A DNA stretch of 64,000 nt from Tenacibaculum pelagium (GTDB lineage Bacteria; Bacteroidota; Bacteroidia; Flavobacteriales; Flavobacteriaceae): the NCBI RefSeq assembly GCF_014062345.1, contig NZ_JACGLS010000002.1:248001-312000 (forward strand), given 5' to 3'. The notes below the pieces were generated by a model. It did not search any database and was not told where the DNA came from. It was given only the letters and a program-made list of their open reading frames with translations. The position numbers and the translations under genes were made by a program. The first letter of the stretch is position 1. Each line of letters begins with the position of its first letter. This document shows positions 26,826 through 35,130 of this stretch, in pieces.

Positions 26826-27632
26826 ATGGAAGAGTATTTAGATACATTTCAAAACTTATTAATCGAATACACACCTAAAGTATTAACAGCTTTAGCTATT
26901 TTAATTGTTGGTTTATTTGCTATAAAATTTATAGTAAGAGCCTCTAAAAAAATTATGGGTAAACGTGGTGTAGACATCACTTTACAAAAATTCTTAGGCG
27001 ATTTAATTAGCTGGTCGTTAAAAGCATTATTATTTGTTACTGTTGTATCACAGCTAGGAGTTGCTACAACTTCGTTTGCTGCTATTATTGGTGCTGCTGG
27101 TTTAGCTGTTGGTTTAGCTTTACAAGGCTCATTATCTAATTTTGCAGGTGGTGCAATAATTATGATTTTTAAGCCTTTTAAAATTGGTGATTTAATTGAA
27201 GCTCAGGGTGTAACTGGTGTAGTGAAAGAAATCCAAATTTTCACTACTCATTTAAATACTCCTGGTAATAAATTAGCCATTATTCCAAACGGAACTTTAT
27301 CTAACGGAAACATCATTAACTATACTGCTGAAGGTAAATTAAGAGTAGATTTAACTTTTGGTGTGTCTTATGATGCAGATATTAAGCAATCTAAAGAGAT
27401 ATTAATGGAAGTCTTAGCTTCTAATCCGAAAGTATTAAAAGATCCTGCTCCTTCAGTTAATGTATCTGAATTAGCAGATAGCTCAGTGAACTTTGCTGTT
27501 AGACCTTGGGCTAATGTAGCAGATTACTGGGATGTATACTTTGAAACTACAGAAAACGTGAAATTAGCCTTAGATAAGGCTGGAATTGAAATACCATATC
27601 CACACTCTGTTGAAATTCAGAAAGAAGGTTAA
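26826..27632 (+). CDS. Small MscS-type mechanosensitive channel
   Basis: 268 residues with three N-terminal helices and the pore helix (FAAIIGAAGLAVGLALQGSL, the Gly/Ala-rich TM3 typical of MscS), followed by the beta domain (FKPFKIGDLIEAQGVTGVVK) and the alpha/beta C-terminal domain. It opens under membrane tension to release osmolytes. Its stop codon overlaps that of the convergent tsaB gene by four bases (TTAA). Confidence 0.94.
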   Translation: MEEYLDTFQNLLIEYTPKVLTALAILIVGLFAIKFIVRASKKIMGKRGVDITLQKFLGDLISWSLKALLFVTVVSQLGVATTSFAAIIGAAGLAVGLALQGSLSNFAGGAIIMIFKPFKIGDLIEAQGVTGVVKEIQIFTTHLNTPGNKLAIIPNGTLSNGNIINYTAEGKLRVDLTFGVSYDADIKQSKEILMEVLASNPKVLKDPAPSVNVSELADSSVNFAVRPWANVADYWDVYFETTENVKLALDKAGIEIPYPHSVEIQKEG

Positions 27633-28306
27633 ACTTTCTTTTTTTGTGGAGTAACCACAAAATCTTTTAAATAAAAAGGTTCAAAATAAGCGACATCTTC
27701 GATGTCGTTTTTTTTGTACTTATCGTAACTTAAAACTGCCATTTCTTTTGCTGATGGAAATTTAGCATCAATAAAATTAGCGTTCTTATGAGTTAATGTT
27801 TCTTTACATTTTTCAGCACCATCTCCTAAAAAATACACTTTTCCTTTTTCTAACTCTTCTTTAAAAGAATTTTCGTCAATTATTTCAGCCTTTATCTCTC
27901 TTATTTGCGAATAGTTAGAATTATAAACTGCAGAATACACTTCCATTCTACGAGCATCTAACATTGGCACTATTAAACCTTCTTCAACAGAAATAGCATG
28001 AGATAATGAAGTTAATGTTTCAATAGAAATTAATGGTTTATCAAAAGCAAAACACAAACCCTTTGCAGCCGAAACACCAATTCGCAAACCTGTATAAGAA
28101 CCAGGACCTTTACTAACTGCCACAGCATCTAGCTCACTCGTTTTAATCTTTGTTTCATCTAAAATTTCTTGAATAAATGGATGTAACTTTTCTGCATGTG
28201 AATAGTTTCCATCATTTAACTCTCTAATTGCTAAAACTACTCCGTCTTTTGCTAAACTAACTGAACAGTTTTTTGTTGCTGTTTCTATATTTAAGATTGT
28301 TGCCAA
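27629..28306 (-). CDS. tsaB: tRNA threonylcarbamoyladenosine biosynthesis protein TsaB, TTG start
   Basis: 225 residues. Family motifs are ATILNIETATKNCSVSLAK, SKGPGSYTGLRIGVSAAKG and PMLDARRMEVYSAVY. TsaB is the non-catalytic partner of TsaD in t6A37 tRNA modification. No ATG precedes the conserved N-terminus: an upstream in-frame TTG (28330) lies inside the promoter -7 box, so I chose the TTG at 28306, which gives the standard start of the family. The 3' end overlaps mscS by 4 nt. Confidence 0.93.
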   Translation of the reverse strand: MATILNIETATKNCSVSLAKDGVVLAIRELNDGNYSHAEKLHPFIQEILDETKIKTSELDAVAVSKGPGSYTGLRIGVSAAKGLCFAFDKPLISIETLTSLSHAISVEEGLIVPMLDARRMEVYSAVYNSNYSQIREIKAEIIDENSFKEELEKGKVYFLGDGAEKCKETLTHKNANFIDAKFPSAKEMAVLSYDKYKKNDIEDVAYFEPFYLKDFVVTPQKKKV

Positions 28307-28327
28307 ACTGAAATTATTTTTATGAGG

Positions 28328-28335
28328 CAAAGATA
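28328..28335 (-). promoter_or_regulatory. -7 promoter box of tsaB
   Basis: On the minus strand the sequence reads TATCTTTG (TAnnTTTG). It covers the in-frame TTG at 28330 and so decides the tsaB start at 28306. No -33 TTG was recognised. Confidence 0.55.
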
Positions 28336-28343
28336 CATTATAA

Positions 28344-28378
28344 AGAAAAACCCCGTTAAATAAAATCTAACGAGGTTT
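28344..28378 (-). terminator. Terminator of the TolC-type gene
   Basis: Arms AAACCCCGTTA and TAACGAGGTTT (plus-strand view) pair over 11 positions; the single A-C mismatch becomes a G-U pair in the minus-strand RNA, which then runs into five Us. Hence oriented for the minus strand. Confidence 0.8.
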
Positions 28379-28400
28379 AACAACAATAAAATCTTTATTA

Positions 28401-29762
28401 CTAATCTACTATCGACTCACCGAAGTAGAACTTTAATACTTTTGTTTTAAATACGTAATCGTATTTTGCTCTAATCATTGCTCCTTCTGCATTTACTAAA
28501 CGGTTACGAACTTGATCGAAATCGAATTGAGTCATCGAACCGTAATCATAGCTTACTTGCGCATTTTTAAAGGCTTCTTTTTGTGCTTCTAACGAAATCT
28601 CAGCAGCTTCATACGTTTTAGCTGCCGCTTTAGCATCTAAGAATGATGTTTCAATTTGCTGCTCTAGTTTAAGCTTTTCACTTTCTAAAGTAAACTCACT
28701 CTGCTCTTTATTTATTATCGATTTTGTAACTCTGTTTTTAGTTTGAAAACGATTAAAAATTGGAATATTTAAATTTAAACTAAACCCATACCCTAAGTTA
28801 TCACTTAACTGAGTAAAAAACCTATTAGTTCTCGACCCAATTGTTCCATCAGGGTTTTGAAACATTATAATATCTTTCTCTCCTAAAACTGTTTGATAAG
28901 AAGTATTAACTCCTGCATTAAAAGACAATGAAGGTAAAAATGAACTCTTAGTTATTTCAACATTCAAATCAGCATTCGTTAAGTTTAGTTTTGCTTTTTT
29001 AATCTCTGGCCTATTTGTCAGTGCTTTTTCATAAACAGTTTTTGAATCACTGTATAATAATGCGGCAGAAGGTGAACCAACTTCTATTTTAGCTACATCA
29101 AAATCTTGACTTGAAACTTGCAACAGTTGAGATAGATTTAATAAAGCTAAATTTAAACCATTTTCCTGTGTAACTACATTTTGAAGATCATTAGTAGCTG
29201 TAGACTGTACATTTAATAAATCCCCTTTTGGTATTGCTCCAGCTTCAAACTGTGCTTTTGCTCTATCAATTTGTTTTTTGCTAATCTCTGCTTGTATTTC
29301 AGCTACAGATAAATTTTCTTTTGCAAATAATACATTCAGATAAGTATTAACTACTCTTAGTGATATATCATTTTTTATAAACTCTAAATCTAACTTAGCA
29401 CCATCAACACCAAGTTGTGCTTGCTTATAAGTATTTAAATTTCTAAATCCGTTAAATAAAGTAGTATTTGAGTTTAATCCAAAACTATTACCTCTTGTAT
29501 CTCTAGATATTCTTGCTCCACTTTGACCAATAAAAGATCCAAAGTTTAATCTTTGAGAAACTGAACCTGTTAAATCGGGTAAGAAACTTCCTTTAGCAAT
29601 AGCTACATCCTTCTCAGCTAGATCTACATTTAATTGATTTTGTTTAACGGTAATATTGTTTTTCAACGCATGATCAACACATTCTTTAAGTGTCCATTTT
29701 TTTTGAGAAAAACCAGCTAATGAAGTAAACAAAGCTGCGAGTAATACAATTTTAGTTTTCAA
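28401..29762 (-). CDS. TolC family outer-membrane efflux protein
   Basis: 453 residues. The only plausible start is the TTG at 29762, giving a signal peptide (IVLLAALFTSLAGFSQKK) and then the family N-terminus WTLKECVDHALKNN. Two OEP repeats follow with long helices and the NLNIPIFNRFQTKNR segment of the second beta strand region. Such proteins form trimeric outer-membrane exit ducts for efflux or type I secretion. The inner-membrane and periplasmic partners are not in this window, as the next upstream 218 nt hold no gene. Confidence 0.9.
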   Translation of the reverse strand: MKTKIVLLAALFTSLAGFSQKKWTLKECVDHALKNNITVKQNQLNVDLAEKDVAIAKGSFLPDLTGSVSQRLNFGSFIGQSGARISRDTRGNSFGLNSNTTLFNGFRNLNTYKQAQLGVDGAKLDLEFIKNDISLRVVNTYLNVLFAKENLSVAEIQAEISKKQIDRAKAQFEAGAIPKGDLLNVQSTATNDLQNVVTQENGLNLALLNLSQLLQVSSQDFDVAKIEVGSPSAALLYSDSKTVYEKALTNRPEIKKAKLNLTNADLNVEITKSSFLPSLSFNAGVNTSYQTVLGEKDIIMFQNPDGTIGSRTNRFFTQLSDNLGYGFSLNLNIPIFNRFQTKNRVTKSIINKEQSEFTLESEKLKLEQQIETSFLDAKAAAKTYEAAEISLEAQKEAFKNAQVSYDYGSMTQFDFDQVRNRLVNAEGAMIRAKYDYVFKTKVLKFYFGESIVD

Positions 29763-29980
29763 GACAAATATTTTTTTGTTCGTTATTGTTAGTCAATTCA
29801 TGTTCCAAAAAAAGAAACAAAACATAATCACTTACATAACAGGTGATTACGAAAATAAAAATATTTTTAACTGTTTGATTTTGAACATTATTAAGTACAA
29901 AACCGAACAATTATTTTTATTTGTTTTTATATGACGACTAAAAGTAGAATATGTTACAAAAAAATTCTCTTATTGAAGTG
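29763..29980. other. AT-rich intergenic region without a gene
   Basis: No open frame of note. A weak 7-bp inverted repeat (TAATCAC 29825-29831, complement 29843-29849) is present. It contains the upstream region of the minus-strand TolC-type gene and the end of the cytochrome oxidase cluster; no promoter box was convincing. Confidence 0.5.
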
Positions 29981-30193
29981 TTAATTTTTAGTTCCCTTTT
30001 TATGACGATAAATAAAATAGAAAAGCAAGCCTACTAAAATATATGGAAACACCATTAAATACGTAATTCCGTTATTAACACCTTCAGCAATTGTTTCGTT
30101 TCCTCCTTCAACTACTGCTTTACACATGGCACATTGCGCAGAGGCATTTACAGCAAAAAATAATAATATTATTGAGAACAGTTTCTTAAACAT
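29981..30193 (-). CDS. Small exported membrane protein with a CxxC motif, end of the oxidase cluster
   Basis: 70 residues: signal peptide (LFSIILLFFAVNASAQ), a CAMC motif directly after cleavage, a Gly/Glu-rich linker and one membrane helix (YLMVFPYILVGLLFYFIYR) with a basic end. I know of no formal name. Its place at the end of the ctaB-cox-SCO-DUF420 run, overlapping DUF420 by 8 nt, suggests a role in oxidase assembly, perhaps copper handling through the two cysteines (inference). Confidence 0.75.
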   Translation of the reverse strand: MFKKLFSIILLFFAVNASAQCAMCKAVVEGGNETIAEGVNNGITYLMVFPYILVGLLFYFIYRHKKGTKN

Positions 30194-30716
30194 AATAAGG
30201 AGATATCATTAAATACACCACTACACCTGTAATAGCTACATACAACCATAAAGGAAAAGTAATTTTAGCTATTTTCTTATGTTCAGGAAATTTACCTAAA
30301 CGTGCTCTCATAAACGTAATTAACACAAAAGGAATTACTATTATAGATAACACAATATGCGTTAAAAGAATAAATAAGTATATATATTTTATTATTCCTT
30401 CACCTCCAAACTTGGTGGAGTCAGAAGTCATATGGTAGGCTACATACATTACTAAAAACAAAGCTGAACAAATAATAGCCGTTGTGTTTAATTGCTCATG
30501 TAATTTTCTATTACCCTTTTTAATTGCAACTACAGAAGCAACCAATAATACTGCCGTTAAACCGTTTATGCTTGCGTAAATTGGAGGTAAAAATGTTAAA
30601 GGTTCTGCATTCGGTATTTTAACAAAAAACAATCCAAACACAGCTAAAGGGATTACAATAGATACTATTGTAATAAATTTTTTATACTTTTTTTCTTCAG
30701 TATTCATGCTACTCAT
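30186..30716 (-). CDS. DUF420 membrane protein (CtaM-like)
   Basis: 176 residues, five membrane helices. The family region is LPPIYASINGLTAVLLVASV, the conserved His in KLHEQLNTTAI and a further His in VAYHMTSDSTKFGG, which may bind metal or heme. Members (CtaM in Gram-positives) support cytochrome c oxidase maturation. Starts at 30716 or at 30707; the former overlaps the SCO stop by 8 nt. Confidence 0.88.
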   Translation of the reverse strand: MSSMNTEEKKYKKFITIVSIVIPLAVFGLFFVKIPNAEPLTFLPPIYASINGLTAVLLVASVVAIKKGNRKLHEQLNTTAIICSALFLVMYVAYHMTSDSTKFGGEGIIKYIYLFILLTHIVLSIIVIPFVLITFMRARLGKFPEHKKIAKITFPLWLYVAITGVVVYLMISPYYV

Positions 30717-31353
30717 TCAATAATAACTTAATATCCTGTTTTAATTCTTTAATTTGATGTCCAAATCCGTGTTCGTCTAAGGCTCTATAATACATTATGG
30801 GGTTTCCATGTTCATCATATCGAGAACGGATATATCCATCCTTATCAACTAAAGCAAACAAACCTGAATGTTCGAAACCTCCGTGAGAAACTTCTCCTTT
30901 TCCTGCAAATAACTTAAAACCTTCGTTTGATAAATCATATACAACATCTTCAGGTTTTCCTGTTAGCATATGCCAATTTTTATGGTTAATTCCATTTTGC
31001 TTAGCGTATGCTTTTAATTGACTTGGGATGTCTATTTCTGGTGTGATAGAAAATGAAGCTATTCCGAAGTTAGGATTTCCCATAAACTCGTTTTGTACTT
31101 CTACCATACGAGCATTCATAATAGGGCAAATAGTTGGACAAGTAGCAAAGAAAAACTCTACCACATATACCTTGTCTTCATAATCTTTATTTGTAATCGT
31201 TTTTCCATCTTGATTAATAAACTCAAAAGAAGGAACTTTAGTAAATTTATGTAAATCTGATTTCTGAAAGTGTTTTACAATTTTTGGTACCGAATAGATC
31301 CCAAACAATAAAATTATAAACGAAATACCGACGTATGAATAGTTCTTTTTCAT
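30709..31353 (-). CDS. SCO family copper chaperone
   Basis: 214 residues. N-terminal anchor (VGISFIILLFGIYSVP), thioredoxin fold with the copper motif at Cys72 and Cys76 (FFATCPTICPIMNARM) and the conserved late His (VSHGGFEHSGLFALVDKDG). SCO proteins deliver copper to the CuA centre of cytochrome c oxidase in the periplasm, in keeping with the surrounding oxidase genes. Length and motifs are complete. Confidence 0.94.
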   Translation of the reverse strand: MKKNYSYVGISFIILLFGIYSVPKIVKHFQKSDLHKFTKVPSFEFINQDGKTITNKDYEDKVYVVEFFFATCPTICPIMNARMVEVQNEFMGNPNFGIASFSITPEIDIPSQLKAYAKQNGINHKNWHMLTGKPEDVVYDLSNEGFKLFAGKGEVSHGGFEHSGLFALVDKDGYIRSRYDEHGNPIMYYRALDEHGFGHQIKELKQDIKLLLNE

Positions 31354-31358
31354 CTCTC

Positions 31359-32006
31359 TTAAATTTGTCTATCTGCGTTATTCTTTTTTAATGCCAAACG
31401 ATATTCTGCTAAAACTACTTTTACATCGTCCTTCATTTTATTTTTCAATTCAGCAACCGATGTCATTAAATAACCATACATCTTTCCTTCAAAAGCATCT
31501 TTATCATCATCTCTTCCTCTTAGGTTAGTATCCTTATCGATAATAAAAGCTTTTGATGAATGTAGATTTTTATCTAAAGAGCCACCTGTTTTAAAAGAAT
31601 CAAATAACACTTTAATTTCTGTTTCGCTAGCAAAAATGAAATTCCATCGAACCATATTGGTAAACTCACCTAATTTTTTCTGAAGCTTTTCAACTTCTTC
31701 TTCAGTTCCTTTAGGTGCAATAACTATTAATTGAAAGTCTTTAAAGTCGTAAAAAGGTTTGTATATTTTTTCATTTAAGTTAAACAACTCACCTTTTGCT
31801 ACATCAATATCATTTCCTAAAAAGGTTACTATCGATATTTTTCTATCAAACTGATGTTTTTTACTAATCGCAGAAACATCTATTACTTTCTTTGTTAACA
31901 CCGGTAATTTTGCAAAATTATTAATACCAAGTGATAAGAATATGTAGAATAACAAAGGCACAATAAACAGTGCAAATAATACAATATGTTTGTTTGAAAT
32001 CTTCAT
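31359..32006 (-). CDS. Membrane-anchored thioredoxin-fold-like protein lacking cysteines, oxidase cluster
   Basis: 215 residues from the ATG at 32006; the longer open frame would read through a terminator hairpin. One N-terminal helix (IVLFALFIVPLLFYIFLSLG) anchors an extracytoplasmic domain with the order of a thioredoxin/SCO fold: KISIVTFLGNDIDVAKG, FQLIVIAPKGTEEEVEKLQK and AFIIDKDTNLRGRDDD. No CxxxC motif or other cysteine is present after the anchor, so it cannot bind copper as SCO does. It lies directly before the SCO gene (5 nt) and may be its partner (inference). Confidence 0.75.
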   Translation of the reverse strand: MKISNKHIVLFALFIVPLLFYIFLSLGINNFAKLPVLTKKVIDVSAISKKHQFDRKISIVTFLGNDIDVAKGELFNLNEKIYKPFYDFKDFQLIVIAPKGTEEEVEKLQKKLGEFTNMVRWNFIFASETEIKVLFDSFKTGGSLDKNLHSSKAFIIDKDTNLRGRDDDKDAFEGKMYGYLMTSVAELKNKMKDDVKVVLAEYRLALKKNNADRQI

Positions 32007-32028
32007 TTTATTACAAATTAAAGATAAA

Positions 32029-32054
32029 AAAAGGTGGTTAAAACCACCTTTTTT
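32029..32054 (-). terminator. Hairpin inside the oxidase cluster
   Basis: Perfect 12-bp stem (AAAAAGGTGGTT 32029-32040 with complement 32043-32054) and T runs on both strands, between the CoxIV-like gene and the next gene, all on the minus strand. It may lower expression of the assembly genes relative to the oxidase subunits. Confidence 0.82.
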
Positions 32055-32069
32055 CAAATTTTTATAAAA

Positions 32070-32408
32070 TTACCATTTTACTAATGGCGCTAATGTTTCA
32101 TGTAAATAATCTCCTTCTATTAATACAATGAATAATAAGTAAGAAATTAAGAATACTGCTGTCCAAACAATTGCTCTTCTAAACCAAGTTTTCTCAGCTT
32201 CTAAGTGCATAAAAGCCCAAGCAATATAATATGCTTTTACAATTGTTAAGATAATAAATATCCAATTTAACCAACTAGTACCCCATCCGTGTAAGTGTAA
32301 AGAGTCTGGTTTAACAATACCTAATGCTACTTCAACAGTTGTTACTATAGTTAAGATTGCTAGTACAATCCAAATTCTTTTTGTGTTCGATTCGTGTGCG
32401 TGACCCAT
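32070..32408 (-). CDS. Cytochrome c oxidase subunit IV-type protein
   Basis: 112 residues with three membrane helices (IWIVLAILTIVTTVEVALGI; LNWIFIILTIVKAYYIAWAF; IVWTAVFLISYLLFIVL) in the bacterial COX4/prokaryotic subunit IV pattern, with HLEAEKTWFRR between. Accessory subunit of the aa3-type terminal oxidase, located in the inner membrane. Lies 19 nt after a CoxIII gene. Confidence 0.88.
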   Translation of the reverse strand: MGHAHESNTKRIWIVLAILTIVTTVEVALGIVKPDSLHLHGWGTSWLNWIFIILTIVKAYYIAWAFMHLEAEKTWFRRAIVWTAVFLISYLLFIVLIEGDYLHETLAPLVKW

Positions 32409-32427
32409 TTTTAATATCGTTTTTTGA

Positions 32428-33411
32428 TTATACTAAGTAGAAGAAGGTAAATACAAATACCCAAACTAAATCTACAAAGTGCCAATATAAACCTACTTTT
32501 TCAACCATTTCGTAATGCCCTCTACGCTCATACGTACCTAATACAACATTAAAGAAAATGATAATATTAATTAATATACCTGATATTACGTGAAAACCGT
32601 GAAATCCTGTAATAAAGAAAAAGAAATCAGCGAAAATAGGATTTCCGTACTCATTCTCTTTTAAGTTAGCTCCTTCAACAACCTTTGTTATTAATGGTAA
32701 TTTAGCTAAACTCTCTTCTCTTGATAAAATTATTTTTTGCTTAGTTTCAGGATTTAATTGTTCTGTTCTAATTAATAAAGAAGGATCTGCTTTAAAAGCT
32801 TCTTTAACCTGAGCTACTGAATATTGTGAAATAGCTGGTTCTTGATCAAACCATAATCCATTATTACGAGTATGGTGAATTCTATCATCCTTTCTATCAG
32901 TATGAATAAAATCTGCCAAAGCAACTTGATGACCATCTTTTACAAACTGTAAAATGTGGTTATTACTAGTTTTAACAGCACCATAAGAACCATTGATAAA
33001 GTTTTTCCATTCCCAAGCTTGAGAACCAACGAAAATAATTCCGAAAATAATCGTTGCAAACATATACCAAGCAACTTTCTTTTGTTTCATTTGATGACCT
33101 GCATCAACTGCTAACACCATTGTTACTGATGATACAATTAATATAAATGTCATTAATGCTACATAGTACATTGGTGCGTGTACACCGTGTAATCCTGGAA
33201 AGTGAGTAAATACCTCATCGGCAATTGGCCAAGAATCAATAAATTTAAAACGTGTTAAACCGTACGCTGCTAAAAACCCCGAAAAGGTTAATGCATCAGA
33301 TACGATAAAAAACCACATCATCATTTTACCATAACTAGCGCCAAATGGTTTTGCACCACCTCCGCCCCAGGTCTCTTTGTTGTCAGAATTTACAGCAATA
33401 TTTGCTCCCAT
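32428..33411 (-). CDS. Cytochrome c oxidase subunit III with a long hydrophilic insertion
   Basis: 327 residues. CoxIII motifs include SDALTFSGFLAAYGL near the N-terminus and FFITGFHGFHVISGILIN plus YWHFVDLVWVFVFTFFYLV at the C-terminus. Between the third and fourth membrane segments (about residues 140-250) is an extra soluble region of about 110 residues, rich in charged residues, not found in the short CoxIII next to it. Its role is unknown; it may form a cap facing one side of the membrane. Part of the terminal oxidase complex. Confidence 0.9.
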   Translation of the reverse strand: MGANIAVNSDNKETWGGGGAKPFGASYGKMMMWFFIVSDALTFSGFLAAYGLTRFKFIDSWPIADEVFTHFPGLHGVHAPMYYVALMTFILIVSSVTMVLAVDAGHQMKQKKVAWYMFATIIFGIIFVGSQAWEWKNFINGSYGAVKTSNNHILQFVKDGHQVALADFIHTDRKDDRIHHTRNNGLWFDQEPAISQYSVAQVKEAFKADPSLLIRTEQLNPETKQKIILSREESLAKLPLITKVVEGANLKENEYGNPIFADFFFFITGFHGFHVISGILINIIIFFNVVLGTYERRGHYEMVEKVGLYWHFVDLVWVFVFTFFYLV

Positions 33412-33467
33412 AAATCTCTTATTGTTAATTTTTGTTAAAACAGTGCGCCAAAATTACGCATTTTTCA

Positions 33468-34052
33468 TCATCTTATGAAATAGAAAAAGAAAAATAGATA
33501 AATCCATAAAACATCCACAAAATGCCAGAAGATTGCACCTAGTTCAAACCCAAGCATATCGGTCGATGAATATTTCTTTTTAAAATGATTATAAATTACT
33601 ACTAATAGCACAATTACCCCTGCTAACAAGTGTAAAACGTGCATAAATGTTATTCCTATAATAAAAGATGTAGATACAGTACTTTCTGGTCCTGTAAAAT
33701 ATAATCCTCCAGATCTTAACTCATAAAACCCTACATATTGATACCATACAAACCCTAATCCTAACACTAAAGTTGCTAGTAAAAAGATTAATGACATCTT
33801 TAAATCATCTTTCTTTAAAAAATTTCGAGAAATTAATAATGTAATACTACTTAATACAATTACTATAGTACTAATATAAAAAGCTTGTGGTAAATCGAAA
33901 GTAATCCAATCTTCACGTTTCATACTTACAACGTAAGCACTTGTTAGTCCTGCAAAAAACATTACCATACTAATCATGGCAACCCATAACATTGGTTTTG
34001 CTGACTTTTGCTTTCCTGCTTTTAATTCTTCCTGTAAAGTTTGTTCACTCAT
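33468..34052 (-). CDS. Cytochrome c oxidase subunit III (short form)
   Basis: 194 residues with five helices. Family motifs are WVAMISMVMFFAGLTSAYVV, SFIIGITFMHVLHLLAGVIV and the end FWHFVDVLWIYLFFFFYFIR. It starts with a TAATG overlap with ctaB. Bacteroidota commonly have two CoxIII-type genes side by side in this locus. Likely a subunit of the heme-copper oxidase. Confidence 0.9.
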   Translation of the reverse strand: MSEQTLQEELKAGKQKSAKPMLWVAMISMVMFFAGLTSAYVVSMKREDWITFDLPQAFYISTIVIVLSSITLLISRNFLKKDDLKMSLIFLLATLVLGLGFVWYQYVGFYELRSGGLYFTGPESTVSTSFIIGITFMHVLHLLAGVIVLLVVIYNHFKKKYSSTDMLGFELGAIFWHFVDVLWIYLFFFFYFIR

Positions 34053-34954
34053 TAGTGTAAAAATTTATCTACCACATAAATTATTGGTACGATTGTAATA
34101 TAAAAAACACTTGCCAGCATCAACTTTCTTGCATCTGTGTTTTCTTGTGTTTTATATAATTTAAACGCGTAATACAACATCAATACTCCTAATAACAAAA
34201 CAATAACTGCTGTTAAAGGATAAATGTAAAACGCACCTGTTACTTTTAATACTGGAGCAACAGACATTAATATCATAATGCAGGTGTAAAAAATTATTTG
34301 CACAATAGCTCCTCTATCTTTTTTATCCATAGGAAGCATGTGTAATCCTGCTTTGTTATATTCTTCAAACTGCAACCAACCAATTGCCCAAAAATGTGGG
34401 AACTGCCAAAAAAACTGAATCATAAATAAAAATCCAGCTTCAATACCAAATTCACCAGTTGCAGCAACCCACCCTAACATAAAAGGAATTGCTCCTGGAA
34501 TCGCACCCACAAACACTGCCAAAGGAGTTACCGCCTTTAGTGGTGTATAAGCACTTGTATATAAAAAGATAGAAATTGCACCAAACAATGCACATTTAGG
34601 ATTAATCGCATATAAAATTGCAATACCAGCGATGGTAAAAATTGTGGCTATAATTAAAGCTGTTGTGGTTGACATTCTACCTGCTGGTAACGGACGATTC
34701 TTCGTACGTTGCATCACAGCATCAATATCCTTCTCTATTACTTGGTTAAAAGCATTCGATGCTCCTACCATTAAATATCCACCAATAGCCAATAATAAAA
34801 CAGTAGTATAGTCTATTGTTTCAGCTCCTAATAAGTAACCTGTAATAGAAGTAAACACAACACTTACCGATAAACCAACTTTAGTTAGTTGTTTAAAATC
34901 GTTAAAGAGTGATTTAACAGAGGGTTTAGTATGTGCAGGTGAAACAGAATCCAC
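34052..34954 (-). CDS. ctaB: Protoheme IX farnesyltransferase (heme o synthase), GTG start
   Basis: 300 residues. The prenyltransferase motif NAFNQVIEKDIDAVMQRTKN followed by RPLPAG gives both Asp-rich sites (the second at DKKDRGAIVQ). It transfers a farnesyl group to heme b to make heme o, precursor of heme a of the oxidase encoded downstream. The start is a GTG at 34954; an in-frame TAA lies two codons upstream and no ATG is available nearby. About eight membrane helices. Confidence 0.94.
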   Translation of the reverse strand: MDSVSPAHTKPSVKSLFNDFKQLTKVGLSVSVVFTSITGYLLGAETIDYTTVLLLAIGGYLMVGASNAFNQVIEKDIDAVMQRTKNRPLPAGRMSTTTALIIATIFTIAGIAILYAINPKCALFGAISIFLYTSAYTPLKAVTPLAVFVGAIPGAIPFMLGWVAATGEFGIEAGFLFMIQFFWQFPHFWAIGWLQFEEYNKAGLHMLPMDKKDRGAIVQIIFYTCIMILMSVAPVLKVTGAFYIYPLTAVIVLLLGVLMLYYAFKLYKTQENTDARKLMLASVFYITIVPIIYVVDKFLH

Positions 34955-34975
34955 TTCTTATTTTAAAAATTTTTG

Positions 34976-34983
34976 CAAAGATA
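34976..34983 (-). promoter_or_regulatory. -7 promoter box of the oxidase/heme o synthase cluster
   Basis: Minus-strand TATCTTTG (TAnnTTTG) 21 nt upstream of the GTG start of ctaB. No consensus -33 TTG was found. It could drive the run of minus-strand genes down to 29981. Confidence 0.5.
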
Positions 34984-35051
34984 TTTCTTTCTTATGTAAT
35001 GACCATATATTTTGATGTTAATTGAAAAGAGAAAAAAAATTAAAAACTGTT

Positions 35052-35080
35052 TTGCAATTTAAAAAATGGTGTTATATTTG
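35052..35080 (+). promoter_or_regulatory. Bacteroidota promoter of the tRNA cluster
   Basis: TTG at 35052-35054, 18-nt spacer, TATATTTG at 35073-35080: an essentially perfect -33/-7 promoter, 50 nt before tRNA-Gly. It is the best promoter in the window and divergent from the oxidase cluster promoter. Confidence 0.85.
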
Positions 35081-35130
35081 CACCCGCATTCGCAGTAATG
35101 CACAAGTTCATTAAAATAATTTTTGACTAC

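Noticed and set aside
29825..29849. Operator-like inverted repeat upstream of the TolC-type gene
   Set aside because: Only 7 bp with an 11-nt loop in an AT-rich region, and no regulator gene nearby.
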